Of a stretch of DNA of 64,000 bases, positions 33,989 through 47,184 are shown piece after piece. Origin of the DNA: Pachyseris speciosa. Its lineage: Eukaryota > Cnidaria > Anthozoa > Scleractinia > Pachyseridae. The notes under the pieces were generated by a model. It was not told the DNA's origin. It saw only the letters and a program-made list of their open reading frames with translations, and made no database searches. Numbering within the stretch: the stretch's first letter is position 1; every line of letters begins with the position of its first letter. Location of the stretch: positions 1,526,001 through 1,590,000 of the forward strand of contig JAEMWC010000073.1 in assembly GCA_016490735.1 (NCBI GenBank), given 5' to 3'. The position numbers were made by a program, and so were the translations under genes.

Positions 33989-36039
33989 GGCTTAGTGAGA
34001 GAATGAACTTCCACTGTTGAGGACTGAGGTTGAATGTGAGCGTCATAGGCATGTGCATTTGTATGTTGTGGTTGGTCCATTAGAATATTATCTACTTTCT
34101 GCTCCCAGACTCCAGATTTAAAGTACTGCTCAGTATTTATATTCATTACTACATTGCCCTCAGCTGTACCATCATCAGTTTCAAAGCCACTTGAGCCATC
34201 ATCTGTTACTGTGTAGCCAATTTTCAGAAGACCTTCATTGCACCGATACATCTTCCTTTCTCTCAGTTTTTCACAGGTTTTTTACATATTGTGCAACAGT
34301 GATTACTTGATAAACAAGAAACATGGAAGGTGTGAAAACACCCAAGATGAACAAAATCACCATCTTGGATGAAATTGCTTGCTACAGGTATGAAGATTGT
34401 GGATTTGGTTCTTCCCCAGGGTTCTTACTCAGGTTGTATGACAGGAGCTTTGATTCAGCATCAATGCCATAGGTTGGGAGTCTACCTATGTTGGCCAGCT
34501 TTGTGGTTTCCCATAGCTGAAGCATTCACTTGAGATCTGAATAGTTGAAACAACACAGCGCACCAAAAAACTAAGCTTAGAATAAACCTATTTATTGGTA
34601 CGACCCTATGGCAGTGGAATATTGATTAGGTTAGGCTTTTAAATTCTTCAAGTCTACTTTGCACTTGTCTAGTTGAAAGCTTTTCATTGTTCCCAAAATT
34701 AATGTTCACAGAAATAACACAGAGATGATAACTATATTAAACTGAGTATTATTTACTATATATTTACTATTTTATTTTTTTACTGGTATACAGTCATGTT
34801 TTTTTTGTAACAATATTACACTAATTTGTCTGTTAACCTGTCTTTTGGTGATTGATTGTTCCAAAATCACAAAAAGCGCTGTAGTTTTCAAAACAGCTTG
34901 TGTGTGGTGACTGCATACCTGATGTTATTTCCTTCTCTTGTAGGGTGGTTTCAAGTTGAAATTTTTCATGATTGGATGTACAAGTTTCCATAGGAGTTTC
35001 ATGCAAAAAACATATTTTATAGTCATTTTGTGACTGTTATTATTATTATTATTATTATTAATTATTATTATTATTAGTGTTGTTATTGTTGTTTTATTAT
35101 TATCACGTTTACCATCAAGAGATTAAGTTGTGGAGGAAGAGGAGGAGGTTTTGGCTTGTCTCTGAAATGGAACGAGTAAGATAACCATGATGTAATATTA
35201 TGTTTGATCCCATAATTTTGTACATTTGTTTGTTTGTTTTTCCTTTTATTTAAAGGCCCATTATCTCCCTTGATGCATTGCATGCCGCAACCGTTAATTC
35301 TGGAATTTCGTGTAACATGAAATTACTCAGACTTGCAAATTGCAGACTTGAAATTACTCAGACTCGCATCATGAACAAATCTCCAAATTTATGGCCATAA
35401 ATATGTTTTCTGTTTATTCGTCTTCACTTCCTTGTATTATTTTTGGAATAATTTGTGTTTATGTAAATGTTGGCCTGTGTAAAGTCGAAAGAGTCAGTGA
35501 GGCAGTAGTCGGTTGCGGTAACTTTGCAGTGTTGTTTTATATCAAAGTGAGGTTCAAAGACGATTTACAGAGACTCTTTCAAGTTTGGAGCTTTCAAGAA
35601 TTGGCTGAGCTTTTTAGAGCCGAGTTACTGCGATTAGGAAACTGATTTGATGACGAGTATTAAAAGTTTTACTTGGCTCAGTGGATAACTGTTTTCCGCA
35701 TTTTTGATGTTTTATCTCAAACTTGCCCTTTATAGGGGGGGTTTCGGATAAAAAAAAATGGAACGGCCTAATACATCTTGAGATAACAAATGTTTGAAAC
35801 CGGTTTGTTAACAATGGTGGTAGACCCGCAACTCAGGCAGGCAAATCGTAGCATGTAAACTGGCCTTTAAGGCAATCTTGCTTTGTATCGGTATTTAGGA
35901 CAAGGCCCTTGGTTAATTTTAGTTCATAAAGTTTGGGGAAATTTTACATTAGATGCTGAAGGTGATGAAAATGTTTTTTTTTTTTGCTTCAAAGGGCGCT
36001 TTCTGCAAACAAAGGTTGAGTAGCTTTTAGACAGTGTTA
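33989..36039. other. no supported gene; ATT microsatellite at 35038-35078
   Basis: A minus-strand 88-codon frame at 33985-34251 ends at the repeat edge and has no known motif. 35038-35078 is an ATT run. 35975-35985 is a T run. Nothing else stands out. Confidence 0.3.
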
Positions 36040-36815
36040 TTCCTGCCTAAAAGAGCTGAAGTCATTGGTTCCTTGTGGATTGCCATTTTGGCTTTGACTG
36101 ACACTGCTTCCAAAACAACCAAGAAAGATATATTTGAAGTGTTGGAGTTTGTCACCTTGTGAAGTTGTAGAGAGTCCGGACAGGAGGAACATTGTCTACT
36201 CTACCCAGCTCATGAAGAAAGGCAGAGATGTAACTGACTACGTTTGGTGGTTGCTTTCTGACATAAAGGACCATGGAGCAAAAAGTGATGGAGTGGTCAT
36301 TTATTGTCAGTTGGTGAAGCAGTGTACCCAACTCTATCAACTGTTTTCAAGTGAAAGGAGCGCCTTGTTGAATTGCTGCACTCGAAAACACCAAAACCAG
36401 TGAAAGACACAATTCTCGAGTCCTTTACAAAGAATGATGGTCACGTAAGAGTTCTGTTTGGAACAACTGCATTCGGAATGGGAGTGAATGCCAAGGGTGT
36501 CAAAACTATAATTTGTGTTGACCCATCCAGGAATTTGGAGGCATACTGTATGTTCAAGAGAGTGGCTGGTATGGCACGGGTGAGGAACAAAGCAGGGCAA
36601 TTGTTCTGTTTAACAACAACAAAATGTGTGCATTTTGTGACCAAGATATCAAAGACTGTTGTTTCAGGAGTGTAGGCGAAACATACTTCGAAAATTTTTT
36701 TATGCTGGTAGTAACACCACCTCACTGCATGAACTACTTCACAATTGTTGTGATAATTTTGCCAAAAAATGTGATTGTAACCAGCAAGGTTGTCAGTCAG
36801 TTCTCTTCTTACCTG
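36040..36815 (+). pseudogene. RecQ-like DNA helicase remnant
   Basis: The order of blocks is that of a RecQ helicase C-terminal core: TATA-like ALTDTASKTTKKDIFEVL, then SPDRRNIVYS, VVIYC, HSKTPKPVKDTILESF, motif V VRVLFGTTAFGMGVNAKGV, motif VI and a Cys-rich zinc region (ECRRNILRKF, CCDNFAKKCDC). At least three frameshifts are needed (near 36135, 36360 and 36545). Motif VI reads QESGWYGTG where QESGRxGRD is expected, so both arginines are lost, and one zinc Cys reads Phe. The ATPase N-terminus is absent. Such RecQ genes are often carried by mobile elements in corals (my recollection). No host-gene exon structure is seen. Confidence 0.7.
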
Positions 36816-38092
36816 CTGGCACAACACCTGATAAATTGTTACGCAGGAGAAGAGATGTCAGTGTTTCACAGAAAGACAATTTGCAAGTTACAGTATTGTG
36901 CAAAAGTAATGCAAACGAAATTCGACGAATTCCGTTCTTTATTCTCCCGAAAATTAGCGCGAAATTTCGCGAAATTTCAAGCGAAAAGTTTCACCTTGAA
37001 ACGATATTTCGAGCGACATTTTGTGGAAATATCGCAAGATATTCCGGAAGGTCAAACGAAAAATTGCTATTACGAAAATTTGCAGAAGCGAAAATTCGCG
37101 CAGCAACCACATTGAATAAGAACCTGAACGATAGCAAGGTAATGATTCACATCGCTTCCGATCACACAGCTGAAAGGTCAGTCCGAATGCCTGAACGTAA
37201 TCTGACTTTTACATGTTTACTAACAAATGAATGTCAAAGTTAATAAAACAACAACGGAAAGAACACCTACCTACTTGGAGTCGAACACACATGTAAGCGA
37301 GAAATGTTTGTCATGACAAGAGCGTACATGTATCTAAGCTGATGTGAAAGTCGCACAAAATGTAAACAGAACACTTCAGTCGAATTTCCACCTGCGAATA
37401 AAAAAACAAATTGTAGATTAAGAAATATACTGTTAATTAACATGCCCCTAACTAATAACTCACGTCACTCTTTGCTTTTATTTAATGTATATATAGAATC
37501 ATGTGCATGCATGGTGTGTGTTGTGTGTATCAGCATCTGTCTATATTATACATCTATGCATATTATTCTGTTTTTGAAATTTTGTCCATATACTAATACG
37601 TCTTTGGTAATATTTAATCCTATGCACTGTATAATGTCAAGTAAAAGTTCATATGATTTGGTTATGTAGTTTTCTGCTTAAACTTGCCATTGTGACTGCA
37701 AAGTATTGAGACTTTCCTTTCCTCTTGTGATAGAGTACAGGGAATCTTTTGCAGTTACTTCTTCAAGGATATTCTCTGGTGGTGGGGTTATTATAGTAGT
37801 AAACTTTGATGTTGACATTAGCATTAGTAGTACAATGTAGTAGTAGCAGTGCAGCAGTAGTATTTTTATTAGTATTAGCACTATTTTTATCATTTTCCTT
37901 CACTCAGATTGACGCCGGTAACAGCTATGTTACTATTCTTTGTTCAGGATACAATATAGCATAGTGTTGTTCATAGACAAAACAACGTGTGGACAGTTAC
38001 AATGCAATTCCTTTATGTTTTTCAAGCTGCAAGCTGAACGTTGAATGCTGTGATGCATGCAGATAATCTGATAATTGCAAATTAGTAATGTT
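36816..38092. other. no supported gene
   Basis: 36940-37060 is rich in GAAATTTCGCG and CGATATTTCG words, which make long incidental frames. 37790-37890 has imperfect TAGTAGTA/ATTAGTA runs. Confidence 0.3.
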
Positions 38093-38098
38093 ACAGTG

Positions 38099-38321
38099 TA
38101 TGAAGCGTTATAAGGGTCAATATTCAGATGCAATTTCTGTTATGCAGCGGCCTTGAATTATATTCGGCAGTAATGCTAAATTATGTTATTACATTGTAAA
38201 TTTCCTTTTTGATTGTCGAATCTTGTTCTTTTAAGCCGCTGAATTATGTTTTATCATTTGTCATTATGTTTTCGAATTTCTAAATAGATCCTGTTTGCTG
38301 CTGAATTATGTTTTGACACTT
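38099..38321 (+). repeat. left terminal inverted repeat of the 8.5-kb element
   Basis: Starts TATGAAGCGTTATAAGGG. The inner end reaches CTGAATTATGTTTTGACACTT, which is the counterpart of the start of the HECT gene's first visible exon. Confidence 0.85.
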
Positions 38322-38650
38322 TACATTGTGTTTTCCATTTTAGCATTATTTTTTCCATTGTCGGAATTATATTCTTCAAGCCGCTCAAAACTTTCATTGA
38401 ATTTAATATATTCGGCTGCCTTGGCGAATTATGTTCAGCTGATGGACTGGTACATTGCAGTAGAATAGCAACGAGCGACCCTGGGTAGACAAAACTTCCC
38501 GCCTTTTCTATAATTTATGTTAATATATTAACAATCTGTTTTTGAACATGGGGGTCGACATAACGGCCGAGGCAATATCGAACGAGTTGAGCAAATGCGT
38601 GACAAAGCAGTTTTTGTGAGGATGATCTAATAAAGTTTCGTCTTGACTGG

Positions 38651-41328
38651 ATGTTCAGTATAGTTGTTCGTTATCTGGACTACATTCCATCTGGAGAAGC
38701 AGTTTTGTCCCTTCTTTGCCAAGCTGCAGTTTTGTTGATCGTGGATAGCGATGCTGTGCACTGTGGCAAATCTAGTGTCTCAACTGGGGCAGAGATTCTG
38801 CTGTCTGGTCAATGGGGAAGACCTCGTTTTTTTATTTCAAAGGAGAAGCTCGAATTTCTTTTGGACATGAAATTTACTTCTGGGGAGATTGCATCTATGC
38901 TCTGTGTGAGTGCAACTACCGTTAAAAGAAGAATTCGCGAATATGATACTTTTGTCAGACAAAGGTATCAGACATTTCTGAGAACGAGCTAGACCAGATA
39001 GCTGAGAGAATGAGATAATTTCCCAACAGTGGTTACAAGAGGATGACTGGCCTGTTGCAGAATGCTGGTTACAGAATTCAACAAATGCGCATCAGGGAGA
39101 GTATGACGAGAGTGAATCCTGATGGAGTATTACTCAGAGCCCTTGAGCTGCGAACTGTTCGTCGAAGACGGTATCAAGTCAGTGGCCCTCTTGCCCTCTG
39201 GCATATAGATGGCAACCATAAATTGATAAGGTAGAACATTCAGAATACATTATCTCAACCGTGGTTTGTGTGGGTGGTTTGGGGAGGCAGGTTGGGCAGG
39301 GGAAGTAAGGGTGCAATGTGCAGGGGTGTGCTGACAAGACCTTCAGGCTCAGTTTCAACTATTTTCAATCAAATATTTCTTTTCCTTTTTTTGTTTTCTG
39401 TGCTTATTATTTTCTGATATTAGAATGAAAAGGTTGGTACATGTACTGCAAGTATAGACTAACCATAGTTAACGTCCTGGTAAAATTGTCAACCTATGTT
39501 AAGTCAAGAAATCATATCCTGTTGTGCGTAATACCTAATCTACAATATAATAAAATAATATAAAAATACATGCAACTTGTAACTTAAGGTGCGTTCCTTT
39601 GGGGTGATCTGGATCAGCATCAGTGATCCAAGATCTGTTTGGATCATGGTGCATAAAAGGAGCCAGTTAATCCACTCTGGTCATGGATTCACCAGTTCCT
39701 TTGTTGCACCATGATCCAGACAGATACTGGATCACTGATCCTTATCTAGATAACCCAAAAGGAAGATACCCTTAGAGTGTGATAATTTTTGGATATTCTA
39801 TCTTATTGTTTTAGTAATTACTTTTTTGTGTGCCTTTTTGGGAAACCAGCTTTCGTTGTCAAATTTAAGCTAGCTTTCATGTCCCCAAGATATGCACCCT
39901 GTTTTTCATTAAATTTTAAAGATCTACTACATACCTATTAAATTGTTGCCAATTCTGATTTTAAATTTTTCATTCATTACGTACTTCGAATTATTTTGAA
40001 ATTGTAGATGGCGATTTGTTATCCACTGGGGTATCGATGGGTTCTCGAGGATGATTGTCTACTTAAGATGCAGTACAAACAACCTGTCAAGCACAGTTTA
40101 CAAGAACTTTCTATCTGCTGTCAGTAGCTTTGGTCTGCCTTCAAGAGTAAGGTCCGACAAGGGTACTGAAAATGTTGAAGTTGCTCGCTACATGTTAAGT
40201 CATCCTCTCCGGGGAACTAACAGAGGAAGTCATATTGCTGGTCGCAGTGTCCACAACCAGAGAATTGAACGTCTCTGGAGAGACATGTTCTCTGGTTGTG
40301 TCCACCTTTTCTATCACTTATTTCACGAGATGGAAAATTGTGGAATGCTAGATCGATCCCTCAAGTGAGCTCCACCTGTTTGCTCTTCAGTTTACATTTG
40401 TTCCAAGAATTAACAGAAACCTGCAAATATATATGGGGGGTCACGACAGAGCACCCCTTTCCACAGAGCGAGGAAAGTCCCCTTGGCAGTTGTGGATTTC
40501 TGGAGCTGTAACTGCTTCAAAGAGAGGAATTGATGACTTTTGGAATCAGATAAATTTCCTTTGTTAAGATTTTGTGGTATATTTAATTTGTCAGAAAATA
40601 TTATATAATTTATGAAAGAGGAAAACCATGGACTTAAAAATTCTGCAGTCTAGCTATGTTGAGTAGTCGCATGGTAATAATGATTTACCATACCAACCTT
40701 TGTTATACATGGAAGTTTGATGGGAGAAAAAAAAAACATTTTGCTTTCAAAATGATATCCAACCACTTGCATGAAGGCTGATAAACCATATTTCCCATTT
40801 TCCCTTACAAAATGCAGGATCACATGTAAATCTAATTAGCATGTTCACCTTCTTTAGAGTTGGTTTGGTTGCCTACTTGTGCCAGTAACAACCATATGAT
40901 TAAACAAGGGTACCGGGTTGAAGGGGAGGATAAAGAGGTTACTTTGTGAGAGATACCAGTAATTAAAGAGGAACTGTTAAAAAATAGCAATACAATAATG
41001 TTGACTTTATTTCTATAAAACCACAACATGCTGTAGTATTGTCATTGATCACTGGTGTTATTATTGCCTTTACAATGACATTCCTTTCCCCCCTCTCTTT
41101 CTATTACAGGGAGATTACTATGGCATCGATTGGGATGTTCCTGTACCAAACAACTCTACAGATGATCATGCAACAGTGGAAATTCCTGTCACCAGAAATC
41201 CCCTTCAGGAAGAAGATTATGCATCACTCAGAGATTCAATTGATCCTCTGCGCAATAGTGACGAATATGGTGTAGACACATACCTTGAAACACTGTACTT
41301 TATTCATACAAAAATTTCAAGCTATTGA
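38651..41328 (+). pseudogene. DDE integrase-core protein (transposase of the 8.5-kb element)
   Basis: Three plus-strand blocks. Exon 1, to 39228, has a helix-turn-helix ([31 protein letters not shown]) and ends [13 protein letters not shown], holding the first catalytic Asp, at donor AAG/GTAGAA. Exon 2 starts at 40008 after TTGTAG in phase (WRFVIH) and has the second Asp in RSDKGTEN and the Glu in RIERLWRD, then FVPRINRNL and SPWQLW. Exon 3 is 41110-41328 after TATTACAG (GIDWDVPVP to a TGA). This matches the integrase-core family found in eukaryotic transposons (IS3EU/Ginger-like). Defects: a one-base shift near 38972, a TAA near 39015 where FPNSGY follows, and a shift near 40365. The product would cut and join the element's ends. 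Confidence 0.75.
39588..39773. mobile_element. MITE-like palindrome in the integrase intron
   Basis: AAGGTGCGTTCCTTTGGGGT at the left and the reverse complement of GGAAGATACCCTT at the right begin arms of about 70 bp that share GATCAGTGATCCA and GGATCATGGTGCA. No clear target duplication. Confidence 0.65.
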
Positions 41329-42274
41329 CAAATGTATGCAGATTGCATGGTGACAATCAGAAACATCAAACAAGTAATTTTCAACAGCAACCTTCCTGTC
41401 TAAACTGGTCTTTACCAGTGTAGTTGCATTCTCGACTTTCAAGTGTGTACCAGTAAATGTTATTACGCAGGCTTCTAACACTTCTAACCCCAAAATTTAA
41501 AGGACTTTCTGGGATGCCACTTTGAAATTTCAAAGAATTTTGTGCACCTGTGTTTCCAAATACAAATGGAAAAGCACTGCAGCAATGAAAAACAAGTAAT
41601 GTCACATATTTTGCAAGTACTTTCAATTCAAATGTTTGTGGGTAAATTCTGTTTACGTGTCAGGGTGCAAAGACGGTCAGTTTAAAGCTTGTCCTCTATG
41701 CAAGTTATAGCTAGCATGTACTACCCTGATGTACTAGTTAAAGTTGAAGGAAAGGAAAATTTCCCCAAAAAACACTTCACTTACCCATTGGGAAAGTAAG
41801 AGACAGAATACACTACAGCCCAATTGGACAACCCACTCGCCCCAGTCTTTCAAACAAGACATTCTTCACACACTACATGGATATTTGCTTCCACTTCCTT
41901 AGGGAGTAAAAATGGGTTGTGGCTATTTGATTTTGCAAAAAATCAACAACTTTCAGAGTAAAAACAAATTTTGAGTACTTGAAAGGCCTAGATTCTGATT
42001 CTGTGCAAGCCTTCTATACACAATTTTATAGTGATGTTAATCTTCTCTACCAGCTTGTTCAACGTGATCTTTTATAAAGGCCTCACCTCTCATTTAGACT
42101 TTGAAAAAGCATCCTGGCATGCTTTGTAAAGTACTGGTTGGCAAAAAGTTGTAATGTAGCCTGTGAACGTAACTTTAAAGAAAGATTTCTCTAGCAAGTG
42201 CCCTAGCTTGCTTCAGCCTCAGTGGTAAACATGTAACATTAATACAGCTACTTTTAGGTAAGACTTCCAATACA

Positions 42275-45200
42275 CTAGAAGCCAGCTGCAAAAGAGCAAG
42301 AAGCATGCCGCAGTGAGGTCATCATTGCCTTGTTAAATTCATCTGCACTGCTGTGTTTAATTGGAAGTAAAATGGTGTTAAAACAGGATTTTGCATCTGG
42401 CAAGCTCTCTTTTTCATGTAAAAACTGCACAGACATTTTTCTGTCAAGACCAGTTGGTGGAACATGAAGGTTTGTGGTGATGAACTTCAGTAAGAGATTT
42501 AAAACTGGAACATCTGCACCAAGCACTGGGATATTTTCTGAAGAGGGGAAAGATAAAACAAGTAAGGACTGATACAAAATTCCACTTTTGAACCAACAAC
42601 TAATGTCTAGCAATGGACCCTTTTGACCTTAGGCAATTTACTAAAACCCATTTCACGTGTCCAACTCGTAGAAACGTCTCTTAGAGCATTGCTCTTTGAC
42701 CTTTTATTTAAAAAAAAATTTAATGTCCCTTACGAGCTTTGAAATTTCTTCTCACACAAATTCTCTCTCCAACATCACAGGTGAAACTACTGTAGGTTGT
42801 CATGCAGTTTCAGCTAGTAAATTTCCTTACTCTGCAATTTTAAAATGTGCTGTTACCCTGTACATGTACAGTGAACCAGATGCTAAATTACCCTGGTGCA
42901 GTGTGTGTTCCAAACAACATAGTGCTTTTATGATGCTGTACTTATCATAGTTAACAGTTCAAGCTTACCACTTGATGTTTTTTGCATGTATTACCATAAA
43001 CACAGACACTTTCTTGAAAATTAAAAAATGAAAGAAAAATATGACAAATGATTTTCTGCTTTGCTGACCTGTTTTAATTTGCCAGAACAAGGGAGGAGCC
43101 TGCATTTTCATCTGTCAAGTTCAATTTTTAACAATTGTGTTACAAAACTTCAGTACCTGAACATTCTGTATGGCCCTTGACAAACTCTATGAATAAAGCA
43201 TATGCTCTAGCTTGAAGTTCTTCAACACCTGATGGGGGCTCAACAAGGCTCATATAAAGGTATCTGCACTTAGTGGTACTTGATTCTCGGTAACAAACAG
43301 TGGCCTCCACAAACTTGGTTTCTCTTTCATCGTTCCTACCAATCCAAAGTAGTTCAGGCCATCTCTGAAGTTTTGGAGCAGCTGAAGTCGTTTACCAACA
43401 AGCTCTTCCACCAGCATATATGTCACAAAGTCAGCCTTGGACTTCATGTTTAAGACTCTGCCAATGGGCCAACCAGATGTATCAACTACAGTACAGTACA
43501 GTGCTGAAAAATTTCTTCTGTGGGGGATGTACATGTATGAATATATTCTGGAACTACACATTTCAAAGATTTCATTTTGCAAAAATAACTTGAATTTTTC
43601 ATTGGCCTACTTTTAAACTTGTACATTCACTGTTTTTTTTCTCCTAAATTTATGCAAGACATTTTTTGTTTTTCAGACATACATCCCCCTTCCCCACATT
43701 TCAATGAATGACTAAATAACAGATGAGGTTCAAAAAATGATAAATAGTTCTCACGGGGCACTAAGCTCCATGGAGAATTATACCATATTACTGGACTTAC
43801 CCCCCGCAGAAATTGTACAAGTACTTCTGTCTGGGATGTTTCTGGCAGGTCTTCAAAGTTAACGTATGCTCCAGCATGTTCCTTTTCACCAGAAACTAGG
43901 AATGGTGCCAAGCATGGCATACCTGGGCCCTTCTGAAATAAAGAGTGTGCTACCATAACACATGCCATTTTCATGAGGTAAACATTTTCCCAGCTATACT
44001 GTGGAACACGGCGGTCAGCTTTGCCCTCAAATAGCTTGTCGTCAATGGCCCTCACTAGATTAGCAAAAAATTCCAGACTGAGGGCCCCTGCATCTACTGC
44101 ATCCTCCATTCCTTCAAACATCACATTTAACTTTCGGTACAAATGCTCCTTTGGGGAGCTCTTATAAAACATAACAGCTGTCTTCCACATGGGTCCTCTG
44201 TCTACATCAATGATTTTACATCTATCTCCATTCACATCTTTCTGGTACTTCTCCAGAGCATCTTTAGGCGTAAATTCCACTGCAATACTGGGTGAGAATT
44301 CTTCCCCTTAAAGTAAGAGAGATATACATGTGCAATTATACATTTATTTCTGACTGTTTTTTTGGGTAAACTGAGTCTGTCAAAGAGTTCCTGACACAAG
44401 ACACTCCACTATCAGGTGTATGTTTGATGTTTTGGTAGGGAACCAAAGAATGCCCTGTTGTCTTAATTTCATAATTCAAGAGCTAACAAACCAGTGCAAC
44501 TTGTATGGAATGCTGACAACAGTCTGCAAAATGCAAAGCTGATGATATTTTTGGGGGTCAATTGTGGGCAAATCAGAAATGATTGCAGGAATCTGAATTA
44601 GGAACTTCTGCTAGAAGATAAAAGTTAAAGGCCCTGTTTTTCCTGACACAGCACAGTTTAGACTGGGTTAAAGCCAAATGGAACAAAAACAAATAATTTG
44701 TATGTGACTACATGTACTGTGCTATACCTGCATGTCCAAATGGACTACTCTTGATCAAAATGTCACTTATTGCTTCCTCAAGCTCAAAGTTGTTCTCTTT
44801 CAGAGTAACCAGAAGGTCATCTTCATCAACATTTGGAAACATGTCCATCAGAATATCCATACCTAAAATAAATATTTTCAAGAGTAATGACAGCAACATC
44901 AGCTGAAAAGGGTATAAATTGATGTAAACTTTTTAAATTCAAGCAGATGAATACTTCATACTTCATTGTTTTTATTGACTCTTCGACAAAGCTGCCTTCA
45001 TCAGGAACACACTTACTGTTCTCTGAAGAACCAGCCTCTAAGCAATCTTTGTTTTGCAAATCTCCATGACAACTACGTGGAACCTTAGAACTGGCATCAT
45101 CTGTGAGGTTCAAGGTAGAACCGTCTGCAATTCTGGAGCTCTCAGACTTCATTGAGGCATTATTCTCCGCAGAGTTGTCATTCTCAATAGTCAAATCCAA

Positions 45201-46405
45201 ACGGTCTGTATTGGTGCTTTGCTGACCAGAAGACCCGCTCTGACACAAGCTATCATGAGCATCCCACTGTGCAACAGCCACTTCCTTACCAATATTATAA
45301 ATAATATTGTGAAGACACAGGCACATGCTTGTACAAAAATTTTTCCTGAAAATCATTTTCATCTATGGCATTTGCATGGCTCTTTGGCCTCAGGAGAGAG
45401 TAATTTGAACAACCAACATCTCAAAAGGTCAAATACCCTGGGAGAGGGGGCTGTTAATGCTTCCAGTTGAATGGTAAAGGATAGCATCTAATTTGCATTT
45501 CACTAAGAACTGGACTTTTTTCGTCTTCAGACTACTGCATACACTTTGAAAGATCTTGTAAGCCGTTCATTTAGTACTCTTTAGATTTGTATGTGTCCTT
45601 ACAAGTAAGCTTACATGTACTGGCAAGTGTTGATGTTCACGTGAGGGATATCAAAGTCCCTCGTGTCATTTCTCTCAGGACAAATAAATAAAGGCCAAGT
45701 TGATGTTAGCAAAATATGCAAAAACCTTACCTCAGACACAGGCGTTGAATCCAGATCACGTTGTAATGGTCTTATACAGGCCGTGGCCTGGCCCAAACCA
45801 GAAAGATCCCTCAAAAATGGCACAGTATATCCACTTGCAGGCGGGATTATCGTGGCAAGGCAGCTATTGCCTAAGTGATCTGATCTCATGAGCACAAAGC
45901 CACCACCTGCTTTTAGTTTGGGAAACTCCTCTTCCAATTTTTCCCTAAGTTCTGCAAAATTTGCCTTTGAGTGGAAGCAAATTTTCCTTCTTCCTAGTCC
46001 AGCTGCTTGTAGTTCGAATTTTTCAGACCTTGAAGGTGCTCTTTCTCGACCTTTCCGTGCCAAACAAAAAAACTCGTGGGTCCAGGTTTCTTTTGGTTGA
46101 AAGAATACACCACGTTGCTTCTGTTTTGACGGTCGAGTTTTCGGTTGTTGAAAGGTGGAAATGAGAGGCACTGGAGATACTTGCTTATACGGGGCGAAAA
46201 TACTGCGAAATTCACTTAGAATGGGATTTGATGATGGGACTTGCTTTGGCACTTTGGGTGTTTCTTTCGCTTCCTCGTCGTTAACTGACTCAGTCAACAA
46301 AGTTGTCACCTCTCTAAGAAGACGTATTGCCTTCGCGCTTTTGCTCGCTTTTTCTCCATATTTATATCCATAAGTGTCAAAACATAATTCAGCAGCAAAC
46401 AGGAC
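42275..46405 (-). pseudogene. transposon-borne CUE/HECT E3 ubiquitin-ligase gene
   Basis: Minus-strand exons: 46405-45731 (acceptor TCTAAATAG, donor GAG/GTAAGG; a basic linker and FVLMRSD region), about 45280-44964 (Ser/Asn-rich), 44862-44728 (LMDMFPNVDEDDLL, a CUE ubiquitin-binding domain), 44306-43801 (HECT N-lobe: VMFEGMEDAVDAGALSLEFF), about 43530-43157 (GWPIGRVLN, RYLYMSLVEPPSGVEEL) and 42537-42275 (HECT C-lobe: LPDAKSCFNTILLP, with the catalytic Cys in SCFN, then the end FAAGF). Phases fit at the 44728/44306 and 43157/42537 junctions. The 43.2-kb exon has a frameshift near 43260. The protein resembles G2E3-like ligases. Its job in the element is unknown; it might turn over host restriction factors or the transposase itself (speculation). 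Confidence 0.72.
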
Positions 46406-46614
46406 CTATTTAGAAATTCGAGAACATAATGTGAAAATGGAAAACATAATGACAAAAGATAAAACATAATTCAGCGGCTTAAAAGAACAAGATTCGAAAA
46501 TCAAAAAGGAAATTTACAATGTAATAACATAATTTAGCATTACTGCCGAATATAATTCAAGGCCATTGCATAACAGAAATTGCATCTGAATATTGACCCT
46601 TATAACGCTTCATA
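46372..46614 (-). repeat. right terminal inverted repeat of the 8.5-kb element
   Basis: On the minus strand from 46614 it starts TATGAAGCGTTATAAGGG and overlaps the first 34 bp of the HECT exon (46405-46372). Confidence 0.85.
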
Positions 46615-46714
46615 ACAGTGAAACTAAGACATTTATTAACACAGAAAAGATTCATATAAAAGAAATCAGATACAAGAGAGACACTCACATGCAGTCAGTT
46701 AATATGGTCATCCT

Positions 46715-47108
46715 TTTCACAGCTGCTGCCAGAGTAATAATGGATATTGGGAGGTATTCCCACATAACTCCGGTACTCCATGACTTACACTGGCTACCAG
46801 TGCAAATGCACATTCAATTTAAGATTCTGTTATTAGCTTTCAAAGCCATTCATGGCCTCGCACCAAGATATATCAGCAATCTTTTATCTATTAAATGCAA
46901 GTCCTCGTATAATGTTAGATCCAATTCAGGCATTTTATTGGAGCCACCAAGTGGGAAGATGCTTGTAACCCTGGGTGGGCGCGCATTTCAGGCAGCAGCA
47001 CCGCATTTGTGGAATATGCTCCCATTACAACTACGCACTATTCAATCTGTACAAGTTTTTAAGAAGTCAACCAAGACATTCCTTTTTAAGCAATTTTTTC
47101 TTGATTAG
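46715..47108 (+). CDS. C-terminal fragment of a LINE ORF2 protein
   Basis: About 130 codons in frame to the TAG at 47106-47108: AARVIMDIGRYSHITPVLHDLHWLP, FKAIHGLAPRYISNL, SSYNVRSNS, RAFQAAAPHLWN. This is the conserved region that follows the reverse transcriptase in L2/CR1-like LINEs. The catalytic part is missing. Confidence 0.8.
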
Positions 47109-47184
47109 TGGTGAAATGTACAAATGTTATTTTACCTTTTAGACTTAGACCTTTTAGACCTTTTAGACTTAAATCACCTTTTAA

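Larger units (their letters stand above)
38099..46614. mobile_element. 8.5-kb DNA transposon, IS3EU-like, with integrase and HECT ubiquitin-ligase genes
   Basis: The ends are long inverted repeats: 38099-38321 and 46372-46614 match with few mismatches and a small indel. Termini are TATGAAGCG...CGCTTCATA. ACAGTG stands on both sides (38093-38098 and 46615-46620), a 6-bp target duplication. As I recall, IS3EU elements make 6-bp duplications and have TAY...RTA ends, which fits. Inside, a DDE integrase-like gene runs plus (38651-41328) and a CUE/HECT ubiquitin-ligase gene runs minus (46405-42275), so they converge. Both have frameshifts or stops, so the copy is likely dead. Confidence 0.85.

Noticed and set aside
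36624..37243. Long plus-strand frames after the RecQ relic
   Set aside because: The first part is the RecQ zinc region in a shifted frame; the rest comes from GAAATTTCGCG-type repeats without a domain.
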